Assembly (NCBI GenBank): GCA_022578965.1
Contig: MU400678.1
Coordinates: 27,155 to 91,154 of the forward strand
Reading direction: 5' to 3'
DNA from: Xylaria sp. FL1777
Taxonomy: Eukaryota; Ascomycota; Sordariomycetes; Xylariales; Xylariaceae
DNA length: 64,000 bases
Below, piece after piece: positions 22,021 through 36,100 of this stretch (the stretch's first letter is position 1; each line of letters starts with the position of its first letter). The notes under the pieces are model-generated. The model was not told the DNA's origin. It made no database searches and was given only the letters and a program-made list of their open reading frames with translations. The translations under genes were made by a program, and so were the position numbers.

Positions 22021-23148
22021 GTTATTAATGCTAAAAAAAAATCTATAGTTTTTTATTTTTTTTAAAAGATAACACATAAAAACCAAATATTTATAATTTA
22101 ACAAATAACTTAAAAATACTACTAAAAAGGCCTTTATTAAAACATTTATATTACAATTGCTAGTTGTTCTAATTGCTAAAAATCCGTAAATAGCAAAAGA
22201 ACTAAAAAACACTGTTTTAATTATTCTTTAGACTTCTTAGTTTCATAAGTTATAAATATGCAAACTATGCTATTAAGCAATAAATTTAAAGCTATTATAA
22301 AAGCAAAAAATAAAATAACAACTTACTTAAAAGCTAAACCTTTAAAATACGTAGATTTTCTAGTAATACTTAAGTTCATTAAAAAAAAAATTGTGTTTTA
22401 ATATAAAGTTCTTATTAAAATTAAGTATAATAATAGCTCCAAGTTCAAAAAAAAAATAAAAAACGCAGTAAACACTTTAAAATATAAAATAAACTATAGC
22501 TTTACTTATTATTTTTAAGCCTAAGGCCTTATTAAAAAAAACCATAAACCAATAAAAAAAAGCTTTATATAAATAACAAATAAAACCAGAAAAAATTAGC
22601 TAAAATACTTAAACTTAGTAGTATAAGCAGATTGCACTTTTGTACGCCATTATAGCTATAGCTTATATAAACTAGTATATAAAAAAATGCTAATTTTACC
22701 GGTAGAAAATATAATACTAACGTAAAAAATAATTAAATAGCAAAATATTGCTTTTTATAAAGATTTTATTAAAGCTAAAGTTAAGCAGCTAAAACGCTAC
22801 AACTGGAATGTTATAAAGGTTAAAGCAATTATAATTAAGAAAAGAAAATTAGCTGCAAAAACTAAATCTTAAAAAAACGCTTATAAAATTAAGCAACTAC
22901 TTAAAAAAAGCTTGCTTGTTTTTTTTTATAATACTATACTTTTAATAAACAAGTTTAATAATAAAAAACTGTTATATTAATAAATTAGCCTTTACTAAGT
23001 TAAAAAAAAGGTTAATTATAAATAATACTAACTAGCAGAATTATTAAAAAAAAAATTAAAAGAGTTGTTTTTTGCCGAAAAGTTAAAGCAATTTATATAA
23101 AATAACTAAAAGTACTAAAAGCTAAAGAATTCTAATTTTAATGTATAA
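22021..23148 (+). pseudogene. Gypsy-C pol relic: Ty3/gypsy integrase (zinc-binding, core, C-terminal)
   Basis: One frame of 376 codons carries the whole integrase of a third gypsy family. In order: an eroded HHCC domain with KGLY and ASCSNCxKS (about 22125-22175, both Cys kept); SLDFLV with the first catalytic Asp (22231) and a VINMQTMLLSN segment; KYNNSSKFK, the eroded 'DNGSEFK' box (about 22426-22450); and FTYYFxAxGLIKKNHKPI, the 'AYHPQAQGLVERGHKPI' box at 22501-22555. Then come SYSLYKLVYKKMLILPVE, the 'GYSPF.LVYG...VLPVE' box (about 22650-22705), LLVFFYNT and the 'FAGNRLK'-like end FFAEKLKQF. The stop is at 23146-23148. This lineage differs from Gypsy-A and Gypsy-B: it has HPQAQG and VLPVE instead of HPQTDGQ and HPVFH, and no chromodomain is seen. 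Confidence 0.88.
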
Positions 23149-26100
23149 ACTACTAGCGCAGCAGCTATTTACTAAAGAGCTAATTAAAACAATAAAGCCT
23201 TTAACAATTAAAGCTATAGCAATTAAGCCGCAAAAAGCGAAAAAAATGTAATAAGTTATATAAGCTTTTCAAGTTTAAAAAGCCGTAGTATAGCTTTTAA
23301 TGCCTTAAACATCCTAAGCACTAAAAAATATAATAGCTTACTTTATTTTTTTTAGCTACTATATTATAAAGCGCCTTAAAAAATAATAACTAATAAAAGC
23401 TAAAGCAACAAATTTTCTTTTTTTTACCTTTTGTTTTTTTACTAATTGTTTTGTTTTTTATTTTTACTAATTATATAAGTTTATATAATTAAATTATAAT
23501 GCACAAAACTATTTTACTTTGCTTAAAACTAAGCGTATTTTTTATAGCTTTTTTTTTATTAGTTTTATATTTGTTAATTTTATAGCAACTTGTTTGTTAG
23601 CACCTTTTTTACTATTATACTAAAGATATAGGTTTTTATTTTATTTTAACGTTTTTTAGATAGCTTAATAGCTTAGTTCTAGTGTGGATTATTATCGCTT
23701 TTTTTTAAAAATACGTAAAAACAAAAAAAACAGAAATAAAAACTGCTTATTAGTTTTAACTACCCAAGTTTATTTTGCTGCACTAACGCTTACATATAAG
23801 TTTTTTTACTTTTAATCGCTTAGTTACTTTTATTTAAAACTAAATAGTGCTTTTTGCTTTTAGTTTAAATTATTTAATACTTAACAAAAATCTTAGAACT
23901 GCTAAAAAGCAAAAAACACTATTACTGCACTTTATAAAGTCATTAGTTTATATTTTATATGCTTAAACTACTAATAATAATTTAAAGCTGCTATTAAGCA
24001 ATAATAAATACTTAATAAAACAACAGACGCTTAAGCAAAGTTTAAAGCAAGCTTAACTAAAGCAAAATTTTGCTACAGAAAACTAAGCAGAAATGTTTAT
24101 TTATATAAAGCTAAAAAAATAAAAACTAAAAAAAAAAACAAAAAGAGGATTTAATAATTTAGTATTAATAATTCTTATTTTATATATTTTAAGCTTTTCG
24201 TTATAAAAGTTCTATATATTTGCTTTTATAAGTATTAAAACTTAACTTTTTATATAATAATTGTTTTTTTTTTATTTATTACGCTTAAAAAGAAGTTTGC
24301 AAACTATACAATAAAAAAAGATAATTGCAAATTGTATTAAAAAAAGCATTGCTATATAAGTAAATCGTTTAATTCTTTTATTTTATTTTACTTTATGTAA
24401 TTTATTTAATTTATTTCTTTAATTATTTCTTAAAACATTAAGGCGTTATACTAATTTTTTAAGTAATACTAAATTATTGCTTATTAATATAATATATAAT
24501 AAGCTAAGCAATAAAATTAGCTTAAAAAAAACAATTTAATTTGCGTTTTAATTTGGTTTTTTCTTTAATTAAACAAATAAAAGAATCTTTAAACAAAGTT
24601 ATTTGTTTTTTGAAGTTTTTAGGCGTAAGATTTTTTTTAATTGCTGCAGTTATTATGTTAGCTTTAAGATATTTAGCTACGTTATTTTAAGACTTGTAAA
24701 ATAAATAATTATATAACTAAATAATAAACGCGTAATTAGCACATGCATTAGATTTTTATTTTGAAATAGTGCAGCAAAAAAAAAAAAGGTAAAGTTTTAT
24801 ATATTTTTTACTTTTAGCTATTATTAGCATTTGCTTATAATGCTTATAAAGTACAGCATTTTAAATTTTAAACAACTGTATAAATATAGCTATAAGCTAA
24901 CAGGAATTACAGAAAATCCAGTATATATATTTGCTTTAAAAACTGCTTTTAGTTGCTTTTACATATAGTAAGCAAGCTTTTAAATGCTGCTGCTTTTTTA
25001 CTTAAGTAAAGCTAACTTAAATATATTAATTCGTATAACATTTAAAAAAAAAATTATAATTAACTTTTTATCAAATATATTTGCTGCTAGCATTATTACT
25101 AAGAATTTCGATCTTTAAATAGCTTAGTGCTTAATTATATAAAAAAAAAAAAAGTTAACTAAATAAAAAAAACAAAATCTAAGGAAAAAAAAAGCATGTA
25201 TATTTTGCTATTTATTAGTAAACTTAACTTTTTAAATATTATAAGTAAAACTATTTGTTAGCTAAGCAGTATTAATTTTCTAAATGTTAATAAATCGCTA
25301 CAATGCTTTTTAATTGTTTAAGACTTTATTAATAACGTAAGAATTTTTTTTTGTATGCTTAGTTAAGCGAAAATTAATTGTGCTACTTAAAGCTAAAGAA
25401 TTTATAACGAAAGCGTAAATTAAGTAATCTAAAAACTTAAGCACTAAAGTAAAAAATTGCAAAAAAAATCAAAGCTTTAGAATTATATAAAAAAAAACAG
25501 ATTAAAAAAAAAAACAAGCTTTTTTTTTATATTTAGCAAAGCTTAAATTACTTACTTTGCTATTAATTATAACAGTTGTTTAAAGAAAGTAAGTTATAAA
25601 TATATTAAAAAAAAATTAAAAAGCAACTATTTAATTAATTAAGATTACTTTATTTGCTTATTTTTTAATTAATATTAACGTAAACATATAAGAAATAATT
25701 ATTATAAAGGCATTTAGCAATTAATAGTTTATTTTAGCAATAAAATAATTAATTAATAAATTAAAAATAGTATAATAAGTTTATAAAAAAAAAGTATGCT
25801 AGTTTAAAGCTATATATTTTAGCTTTTTTTTTATTATATTTGCTTTACTAAACTTTTTACTTATATTTAACTTTACTATTTTATTTACTTAACAAATTTT
25901 AATTTTTTGCATTTTATATAAATGCTTTTAGCATTTATATTTAAAAGATTTTATAATTATTAAAAAGTAATAATTTAAATTAGCAATTAAAAATATCAAA
26001 CTATATGCAGCAAATAGTATTAACTTTAATACTTATATTTTATACTTTTTATTTAAGTATATAGTACTATTTGCTTTTATACTTTTAATTTATATTAGGT

Positions 26101-27557
26101 TTTTTAATTTGCTTGCACTTTTTACTTAACTGCAAAATACAGCAAATATATATATATGCTTAAATATTAATAAGGATTGCTTTTATTATATATATATGCT
26201 TTTAATTATTATATTCTTTATTTTTAAGGAAATTATTAATATTATAAATTAGCTAAAAATAGCATTATTTTTTCCTAAAGATATTAGTAAGCCGCTACTT
26301 TATGCCGAAAGGTATAAGCTTTAAGCACAATAAATAGCAAAACAAAAAATAAAAAAAAAAGGAAAAAAAAATAAGTATATATATGCAAACTTTATAACTA
26401 GCTATAAAAAGCTTTTCTTTAAGAACTAAAAGCTTTTTAGAAATAATCTTAAAAAAAAGCTAATGTTTATTAATAGCTTAAAATACAAAAAGTATTTAGC
26501 TTGCATGCTTTTTTTATGGATTAATGGGCTAAATGCAAAAAATATTTAGCTAGAAAACATATTGCTTTTTTTAGTTAATGTTTTTTTGAAATCTGTTTTA
26601 AAGTTTTTTTTTACTAAAAAAGAAGTAATTTTTATAAGGTGCTTGTTTTTTAAAAACCTAAAAAAAAGCAAAAAAGTAGTACTAAAAAACCGCTTTAGCT
26701 ATTTATTTTCTAAAAATAGCAAAGCTTGCTAGAACTTTTTTTTAAATTTAGTTTAACGGATATAAAAAAAATCAATATTTATAATATATAGAAAATATTA
26801 TAATAAAAAAACGTTAAAATATTAGTAGTTCATAGTACACGTAATCCTAAAAAGGAATATTTATTTTTTTGATTTAGTGTATAGTAAAAAAACAATTATT
26901 TTTTAAAGAAAAGTTTATTTAGCATATTTTATTATATAGGATTGCTTAGTAAACGTAAATAAAACGTTACTTTATATGCTTAAACTAACAAAAGGATTTC
27001 TAGGAGAATTTTTATAAACTACAAGCTAAATATTTAGGTTTATAACTATAAAAGGTTTTATAATGCTAATATAGTTTTTATTTATAATTAAAGATTACTA
27101 TAATAATAATAATTTATGTTTTAATAAGTTTAACGTTATATTTATAAAATCTTTAATAGTTTTAGCAATAAAGCTAAAACTATATAAAGAATAAAAACTT
27201 ATAACATAAAAGCTAAATATTTTACAGTTAATGTTTATAAAAGCTTTAAAAAAGCTATTACTAAAAAAAGCTTTAAATAATTATTAAAAAAATAATAACT
27301 TTAAACACTTTAACAAGCTTAAGCTTTACGATAAATAAAAACTAGTTTATTGTTTTTTGCTAAGTAAAGTTTTAGAAATAATATATAAAAATAACAAGCA
27401 GTAATAACTAAAAACTTTTTTTTTAAAGCAATAAATAGCTGCTAAAAGAACTTATTAGTATAAACAAAAATATTTAAATTACTAAAGAAGTTTTATTGTT
27501 TTTAGCTACTACAAAGACTTTTATAAAGTAAATATAGTGTTATAAAGGTTTAAAGCT
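23149..27557. other. Eroded DNA after Gypsy-C; no nameable gene
   Basis: The first few hundred bases should be the 3' part of Gypsy-C (an LTR cannot be defined without its partner). 23.4-24.7 kb is T-rich on the + strand; 26.0-27.5 kb is A-rich and coding-like on +, leading into the relic at 27558. Poly(A) and poly(T) runs are common (e.g. 25141-25153). No RT, integrase or transposase motif was found. Confidence 0.4.
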
Positions 27558-28769
27558 GTTTATATTACGAACGTTTTTATAAAGCTAAATGCTAAAAAAT
27601 AACTAAATAAGCATAAATTAAAAGCTTTACTAAATATGTTGCTTTAGTTATATATAAATAAAAAAAGCAAAACTTTAAAAATAAATATTAAGCTTAAGTA
27701 TAGCTAGTTTATAGAAAACTTCCCTATAAACCAATAAAATATAAAGTAAGCTGCAATAATTGCTAGAACTTCTTAAATAAAATATTTTATAATAAAATAT
27801 TGCTTAAATAATTATTAGATTATTATTTTTGTTAATACTGTTTTAAAAGTAGCATATATTTTAAACTTTAAGCATACTACTAATAAAAACAACAAATAAG
27901 TTTTCTAAAAATTGCAAAGGTATTAAGCAATAAAGTACTTTAATATAAAGGTTGTTTTAAGCTATTTTATATTTTTTTGCTTTTTTTAGCGCAACACTTA
28001 TATATATAGATTTTTTAGGCCTTTATACTTATACTGCATATTTTGCAACTTAACAAACTAGTTTCTAAAAAAAAGCATTAATAATTAAAAAAGTTATATA
28101 TAGCTTATTGTTTTTATAAAAAAAAGCTTTAAAAAGCACTTTAGCTTTAAATTACTAGAAGATTTATGCTTGTTGTTTTTAATAAGCATTAAGCTTTATA
28201 AACTTTTATAAGTATTAAATATAACTTTTTTTAAATCTAAGAAAATAGCTCTTATTTTATTAAGCACTAGAAATGCAAGAAACAAAAGCAAAACGCTAAA
28301 AAAAAAGCTAAATACTAATTGTTTTGTTTTTTTAATATTTTTTACCTTAAAGCGCAAAAAGAATTTTTAGCGAAAAGAACTAACATTTATACCAAAAAAG
28401 TTCTATTATAAGCAATATAAGGACGTTCTAAAAGTGCAAAATTATTTTGCTACAAATATACTTATAGATATTCTTTTTTTTAAGTATAGCAAACTAAATA
28501 TAAAACTTAGCCGAGCTTAACAGTTTAAAAAAGAAAAAGTATAAACTTTTTATAGGCATCCTTTTAAAAGAAACGCTAAGCATTTTTAAAAGCTTTTGCT
28601 TATATATTTAAATATATAAAAAAGCTAAAACTAGTTTTAACAAAGCTAGAATGCTTTTGCAAGCGCTAAAACTTAAGCTACCTTTAAACGTAGTAAAAAA
28701 AATAAAAAAAAACTTATAAAACTAAATAAACAAAGGAAAATAATACTAACTTTGTTTAAAAAACGTTAA
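27558..28769 (+). pseudogene. Unrecognised 403-codon coding relic with Cys/His-bearing C-terminal part
   Basis: Frame 0 from 27558 to the stop at 28767-28769 has clearly fewer stops and more charged and Ser/Thr-containing codons than neighbouring frames, especially after 28200 (e.g. ALILLSTRNARNKSKTLKKKL). Its last 170 codons contain a lone Cys (NCF) and eroded Tyr codons at places where Cys or His could have stood, then FYRHPFKRNAKHF. This recalls zinc-finger tails of some fungal tyrosine-recombinase-like (DUF3435-type) proteins, but I see no catalytic motif and make no family claim. It ends 70 bp before the inverted copy of the 297-bp repeat. Confidence 0.4.
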
Positions 28770-28838
28770 TAATAAAAAGAACTTTATAATTATAAGTATT
28801 AAAATAAACTAGAAGCAGCTATATTTTAATAAGGAAAG

Positions 28839-29134
28839 ATTAAAGTAAAATAAAATGGCTAAACAAGCTAACTAGTTAATTAAAGTAAGTTTAAGCTAAG
28901 TTATATAGTAGGAATAAAAATATAAATGTTGCGTTAAATTTAAAAGCATAAACTTAAATATTATAAATAATATAATAGAAATTAGCTATAGTTGCTTTAT
29001 TTGTATTATTAAATAGCTTTTTTATTAATTGTTTTATTTCTTAATTTATATATAGCTTAATTGCTTAGATGCATAAGTTATAATTTATCTTTTCGCAATT
29101 GAAGTGTTGTAGTAAATTTAGCGCAATTATACTG
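28839..29134 (-). repeat. 297-bp repeat family, copy 2 (inverted)
   Basis: The reverse complement matches 18700-18996 and 36209-36505 over the full length. This copy keeps some GC lost in the others (ATGGCTAAACAAGC, GTTGCG, TTGAAGTGTTGTAG), so it helps to infer the ancestral sequence. It lies just after the unnamed coding relic. Confidence 0.85.
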
Positions 29135-32100
29135 CTTTATTTTAGTAAATAAGCTAAAAAAAAGGTAGTTACAAGGTTTTTAAAAGGAAAATTTATTATG
29201 TATTTGGTAATTTAACGTTATAATAAAGTTATAGTATTTAATGCACAATAAATTTTGTAATTGCTTTACTTTTTAATTAAGTGTATTACTTTTTTGTTTT
29301 TGTAGTTTTATGTTTAAAATTTAATATTGCTACTTTTAGTGCTTTATTATGTTGTGCTTTATTTAAAGAGCTATAATTAGTATCTTATAATAAGTAGCTT
29401 TTTAAAGTTTATAACTAGTAGTTTGCTTTATAATAAATACTTAAGTTTTACTTAGTAGTTATAATAAACCTTTTTTAGTTTAATAAAAAGCTTAGCTTAT
29501 TACTGCTTTATATTTAAGGCTTACTATTGTTATGCTAATATAGCTAACTATAAATTAATTAATTCTTTAGCTATGTTATAATAACTAAGCCTTTTTATAT
29601 TTAGGACTTATTTAGCTATTTTATGTATGTTTTTTTTTTAGGTTATTATAATAATTAATACTTTAGTTAAAATTCTATTTGCTTTCTTAATTTGCTGCAA
29701 GTGCTGTTATATATAATGCACTAGTTTATAAAAAGCTAGATTATTTCTTTTGGCTATTTATACTAGCATATTAACAACCTTTGTTTAAATATTTTTTATG
29801 TTAATAAATATGCTTTAAATACTGTATATATATTAGCAAAAAGTATTATATTTTTTTTATTAATTTTAAGTAGGATTATTTTGGAAATTTAAGCATAAAA
29901 TAATAAGTTTTGCATAGTATAATTAAAGCAGCTATAGTATATAATTTGCAGCTATAAAATGAATTAATAAAAACAAAGCTAACATTAATGTGTAAATTAT
30001 AGAAGTACTTTGCTTTTTTTTATTTAAACTGTAAGCATAAGTATTAATACTAATGCTACATTTTTTGTTAATTTCTTAATTTATTTATAATATAGCACTA
30101 CTATTGTTAATTTAGCTAACTAGGTTTGTTATAAACTTTTTACTATAACTATAATGTAGTAAACGTAATTATTAATTTTAAGGCTTTAAGTATATTATAA
30201 ATTATGTTATAAAAAAGTATATAAAGCTTATTGCTAAATATAAGCAGCAGCAAATAAACAACTAAAAACACTTTTTTAGCTTACTTTACAAGATTTTAAA
30301 GCAGCAATAATATTTACTGCTTTTTAGCAAAAGTTATTTTAGGTTTGCTATATATTAACTAATTTAAAAACATTAGCGTTTTTAGCAAGCAGCGCTATAT
30401 AATTAATATAAATATTATAGCTCTTAAAAACTTTATTTATAGCTTAAAGCTTTATATTTATAGAATAATTCTAGAAAACTTCTATAAATATTTGCATTTT
30501 ATATATATAATGGTTAGCTTTAACTATATTTATAATTTATAGTATATAAGTTCTGTTTACTTAGCAAATTTAGCAATTAAGATTTTTTAAATTTTGTTTA
30601 GTATAATATAAAGAACTTAAATAGCTAAGGCATTTTAATTACAATAAATAGTCTAATAACTTAAGCATTAATAAACAGCTTAAATATCTAAAAAACAAGG
30701 AATCTTAGCGTAATAAATAATTGTTATAATAAACAAAATTATTAAAATAAAGTAAAACAAACAAATATATACGTATATATATAAATAAACAGTATTTAAT
30801 GTAGCACTACGCAATAATAAAAGTTATTAAAGTATTTAAGTATTATTAATATGTAGTAAATATTTAAGTAAGTAATAAATATTAATTAAAGCTTAAATTG
30901 CTTATAAAAGCTACTTTTATAGTTGCAACGCTATTAAAAACCCGTAATATAATAAAGGCTATTATATTATAACTTATAAGATAAAAAATATAAAATTTAG
31001 TTATAAAAGCTAAATATACCTTTATGTTAAAAAAATAAAAGCTAGTTCTAGGTTAAATGCTAAAAGTAAAGCATTGTTTTGCTTTAGCTAACTAAAGTTC
31101 TAAAAATAAGCATTAATTTAATGTATAAAAATGCCCTTTGAACTTTTTTATAAACATTAGCGCTTTTGTTTTTTAAACTTAGGTATATATATTTTGTAAT
31201 TAGAACTATAGCTTGCTTTTTTATTAGTAAATATTTATACAAACTATAGGCTTTTTTAAAAACGTTATGCTTAAGTTAGGTTTTTAAAACTTTTATAGTA
31301 ATGTTTTTTAAAGGTTTAAAGATTAAAATACTGCAAACTTGCTATGCTTTATAAAGAACTGTTATAATCTTATAAAAAGAAAAAATCTTATTATAAATCT
31401 TTTTTATTTTGAAAAAGTTTTAAAAAAGTGCTATTTTTTTGCAATACTATATTTTAGTTAGCAATGCTGCTTTTTACTAAGTAAAGTTAGTTATATAAAG
31501 CTTTTTTAAAAAAGCAGCTAATTGTTTAGCAGTTAGTTAAGTGCTTTTAAAAGTAATGCTAAAACGTAGATATATGTTTTAATAAATGCTATTTTGTTAA
31601 AATAGCATAGGATTTTCTAGGTAATAGCTTGCTTTTTTTAAAGCTTGCTTTTTTTATTTATAAAATTTAAATAAAACAATGCTATTAAATAATACGTTAT
31701 CTTTAAAATAAATTTTTTTATCTTTTGTTTTATATATTATGTTTAAAATTATTGTTTTATTTTTTATTGATTTGTTAGTTTTTAGGGCTTAAGAAATTAA
31801 TAGTGTTTAAATTAAAGCTATAATTAGGTTATTTTTATTGCTTAACTTATATGCAGGATTTTTAGTTTTTACAATTGTTAATCTTTTAGCGTTTTTTTGC
31901 CTTAATGTTTTTTTTATTGCAACTAAAAGTATTTTAAGTAATTAATTATTATTAAAAGCAGCGTAAACTTTTTTATTATTTTGTATCTTTAGGTTTTTAA
32001 AAAATTTAATATCTTTTTGTATAAAAAAAGTTAAAAAAGCTACTAATGTTATAGCATTATATAGGTCTTAATTTTCTTAAAAGTTTATACCTGCATATTT

Positions 32101-32576
32101 TCTTAAATTGCATATTTTTAATTTTTCTTTTGTTGTTTTTTGCTAATTATTAGATTTTTTATTTAAAGTCCAAAACTTTTATGCTTTATGTAGCTTTTTT
32201 GCTAAGCTAATAGTTTAGCAAATATATATTAGTTTTTTAATTGCTAACGTTTTTAGGTTTTTAAGTTTAAGCCCTTAATATGGTTTATTACTAGTATAAT
32301 AATTTAGCTTATTTTTAGTATTATGCTAGCTATTATATAAAGGCCTTAAAAATATAAACTTATTTAAGATTTTATAATAAAGTTTATCTTTAGTAATAAA
32401 AAGTAAATAGCTTATTTTTTGCTAACTATATATAGCAAAAGAAGTAATGATTTTTTACTTATTTAAATAGTAGTTTTAAAGCATTTAATATATTTAACAA
32501 AATTGTTAGTTTAATTAAATTCTTTTTAAGTTATATTAGTATTTTAAGTAGCAAAGCTATTTTTATTAATAAAAAA
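29135..32576. other. Eroded DNA without recognisable gene
   Basis: 29.2-30.1 kb and everything from 31.6 kb on are T-rich on the + strand, 30.2-31.5 kb mixed. The last kilobase probably belongs to the - strand coding relic that is best readable at 32577-33119. No repeat shared with the rest of the window was noticed. Confidence 0.4.
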
Positions 32577-33119
32577 GTTCACAATAATGCTAAATTGCGC
32601 TTTAGAGTTAATAATTCTAATAATATTACTTTTACGGATTTTGTTTTTTATTTTTACAGTAAGCCTTAAATAAAGTTATATAAATTTTTTTAGCTTTATA
32701 ACGCTTAAAAAAATAGCTAAAATACTTTATAGTTCTATTAATAAAGCTATTATAAAATATAAATCTAAAAAGCTTATATATTCTTAGTTAAAATAATTTA
32801 TTAAACTTAAGTCTTTTTTATTATAAAATTTATACTTTAGTGTTTTTTTAAATAAGTTTAAGCTACTGCTATTAATATAATTGTTATGTTTTTTATAAAT
32901 CCTTAGTTTAAAGAGATTAAAGCTTTAGCTTATGCTTTATAAGATTATTAATGCTAGTTATATTAGCTTTTTAAGCTTATTTACTTCTTTTAGCATTATT
33001 AATACAGAATTAGCACTAGGCCAAAGTTTAGTTAAAGATATTACCTCTTTAAAAAGTAGCAAAAGTATAATAATTAGCAACTTTTATTTTTTTGGGTTAT
33101 TTTTAAATAATAAATATAT
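32577..33119 (-). pseudogene. Unrecognised - strand coding relic (about 180 codons)
   Basis: Read leftwards from 33119, this frame has few stops for its length and a protein-like composition, with a surviving Trp codon (TKLWPSANSV) and alternating charged and hydrophobic runs (LLFKEVISLTKLW; LFKKTLKYKFYNKKDLSLINYF). Codons where Pro, Ser, Thr, Asp and Glu can be inferred behind transitions are frequent, so the ancestor may have been acidic and partly disordered. It sits inside a 4-kb stretch (31.6-35.9 kb) that is T-rich on + throughout. I cannot assign a family. Confidence 0.4.
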
Positions 33120-36100
33120 GGTGTTATATTAGTTTAGAATTTTTAAAAGCATTTTGTTAAACTTTAACTTATTTTTTAACGTTTAAAGGTTTAAAGCAAT
33201 ATAAGCAAAGAACAATATTACTCGATTATTTTATTAGTTTTAATTACAAATAACTTTTATTATTTTATAGCAACGCTTTTTTAAAAAAGCAGTTGTAAAG
33301 CTAAGTTAAAGCATATAAATATATATAATAAAACTATTATAATTTATTTTATTGTTAATTTGCATTACTAAATAGTTTAATAAAAAGCTAGTTTTGCAAG
33401 TACTACTTAGCGATCTTTGTTTATTAAGTTAATTAGCTAACTATAATATTAGCTAAAAGCTTGCTTATGCTTTTTTAGCTGCTATTTATTAAAATTTTAT
33501 GTTTTTTTCCGAAAAGTTTACGCTTTTATAAAAAAAAGCATCTTTTATGTTTACTTAAGTTAAGATTTTATATAACAAAGTTTTTAGTTAAGCTTTATAT
33601 CTTAACTTATTGCTTTTTTTTTTTAAAACAAGCTATAATATGTTTAGCTTAATTTATTAATTTAAACTTTTACTAAGGTTATTTAGAAGCAGTAGTATTA
33701 TTTTTAGCATTAGCTTAAAAACTTTTGCTGTTTTAAGATATAATTTAGCTTTTGTTTAAGCAATTGTTTAAATAAAAATATTAAAGTACTTTAAAACTTC
33801 TATTATAAAATCCTTAAAAGTAATATTTGTTTTTTTGTTTAAGAAGTCTTTAGACTTTTTAGCCTACATTTTTTTAAATTCTAAATTTTTTTCTATAAGC
33901 TTTGCTTTTTGTATCTTTTAAAGTCTTTAATAATTAAAACCTTTTGTTTTTAATAAGGTATTTTGCTTAAGAAAATTGTTGTTTATTTGTGTATTCTTAG
34001 TGTTAAATTAAGTAAAAAACTTATTATTATTTAAATAAACTTCCTTAATTGTTTAACTTATAAAAGGCTTTTTTTTTGGCTTTTTAGGTTTTTTTTTACT
34101 TTTTGTTTAATAAAAGGCAATTTTTCTTGATAAAAGTTTATAACAATTAGCTTAAAACATATTTATGCTGATCTTTTTGCTTAGTATATAGCTTTGCAAA
34201 ATTTTAGTGCTGTTTATATTATAAAAAGTGCTTTATATAAGGTTTTAATTAGTTGCAATAAAGCTATTATTTAGCTTGCTATTTATTAAGTTATTTTTTT
34301 TAATATTATAAGCTTTTGTTAATCTTATTTTATAAGGTATAAAGGTTTAATTGTTAGATTTTTTACTTGAAAATTAAGCTAGCTGCTTGTTTTTTAGCTA
34401 GTAAAGTTTTTTATCCCTTGGTTTTCTTTGTTTGCTTTTTATTTTAGTATTTAGATTTTTGTTATCTAAAACAAGGTTTTTTTTTTAAAGTTAATAATAA
34501 GCCTTTTGCTTTAGCGGCTTATTATTGCTTAGAACAAAGTTATATATTCATTTTATTGCAGCGTTAAGTATTCCTTTTTTATTTTTGCCGATTTTTACGA
34601 CTTTTAAAGGAACTTTTATATACTTAAAGCTTGCAAAAAATTCTAGCTTTTTTAAACACTATTTAAAGTTCTAATATATAATGTTTTCTTGTTTTAATTC
34701 GTAAGCAAAGCTGCACTTATAAACGTAATAATTATTTATACTACATTTTTAATAAATAGTTGCTTTTGCTAAATAAAGATTGTTTAACTTTACTTGTTAT
34801 AAAGAATTAAACAATCGTTTATTTTGTTTTTGTTCTTTGGAATTATATTTACCTTTTTATAAATACTTAAAAGTTATAGCGTTAATACTAAACATTTATT
34901 CTTTTAACAGGTTTATGTTAATTTTGTAATATTGCAGTGCTTATAGTTCTTAATTAATAAGCTAAACATATTAATTCTGCAGTTTTTTTAGCATTTCTTT
35001 TAGTTTTTTTTTTATAATTGCTATGTTTTTTTGTTTTAACTTTAGCTATTATATTTGCTTAGTAATATTATTTATGTTTTAATTGTAAGCAAAGTGTTAA
35101 GCTAGTTTTACTTATTGCTCTTTAATAATAACTTTTTTAGCAGCTAATATAATTATATTAATAGCTAGCTTAGCAGCATTAATAGTAATATATAAAGGTT
35201 TATTAAAGTTATAATTGTATAAATAATTAACCTTTTTTTATGCTTTATGCGTTTTTTTTGTTTCTTTAAAGTAAAGATTAGCTTAGATTTTCTATTTATT
35301 TAAATGTTTAATGTTTTATAAGAATTTTTATACGATATCTTATTTAAGTTATTATATAATTTCTTAAAGAACTTTATTACTTTAGTTTTATTAAGCAAGC
35401 TTTATTTTTTTATAGCTTTTTTACTTGTAAAAGTAGCATGCTTTTTTTTTTTTCCTAAGGCTTGCTTATTTAAAAATAAGTGCTATAAAAAAGCAATAGC
35501 TACGTTTTACGTAAAGTTTTTAAGCAATAGCTAGCTTATAACTAAAAAACCTTGCTTTTTATTTTCTAATAAAAAATAATATTAGCTTAAAAAACAAGGT
35601 ATATTTTTAATCGTTAATTACTTTTTATATTAACGCGTAAGCTTAAATTCGTTTAATATAAATAGGCGTTAGATTTGCTTACATTATAACTTTTAAAAGT
35701 TTTAGCAATACTTATTTTTTTTTAAGCTTGTTTTTTATTTCTTTTGTTTATACAAGAGCAATTATGTTTTTTTTTTTAAAAAGCATTAATTTTTTAGTGA
35801 AAATTTTTTCCTTTTAGCTCTTTAAGGGTTTTTAGCAATAAGTTTTTTAGCTATGTTATTTTAAAAATTATACTAGCTTTTTAACACTTAATTGCTGTTC
35901 TGCCAAAAAAAATAGAAATGCTTTATAAGCTAAGCTAAAAAAAACAGTTTAATATTTTTATATGTTTATTTTAGGCCTTATTAATTAAAGGCTGCTAGCT
36001 TAAATGCTTATTGCTAATTGTAGCTAAACTGCTTATATTAAGCAAATTTTGCTTATTGCTAGCTAAAGCAGCTAAGTGTAATATATTATAACTTATATAT

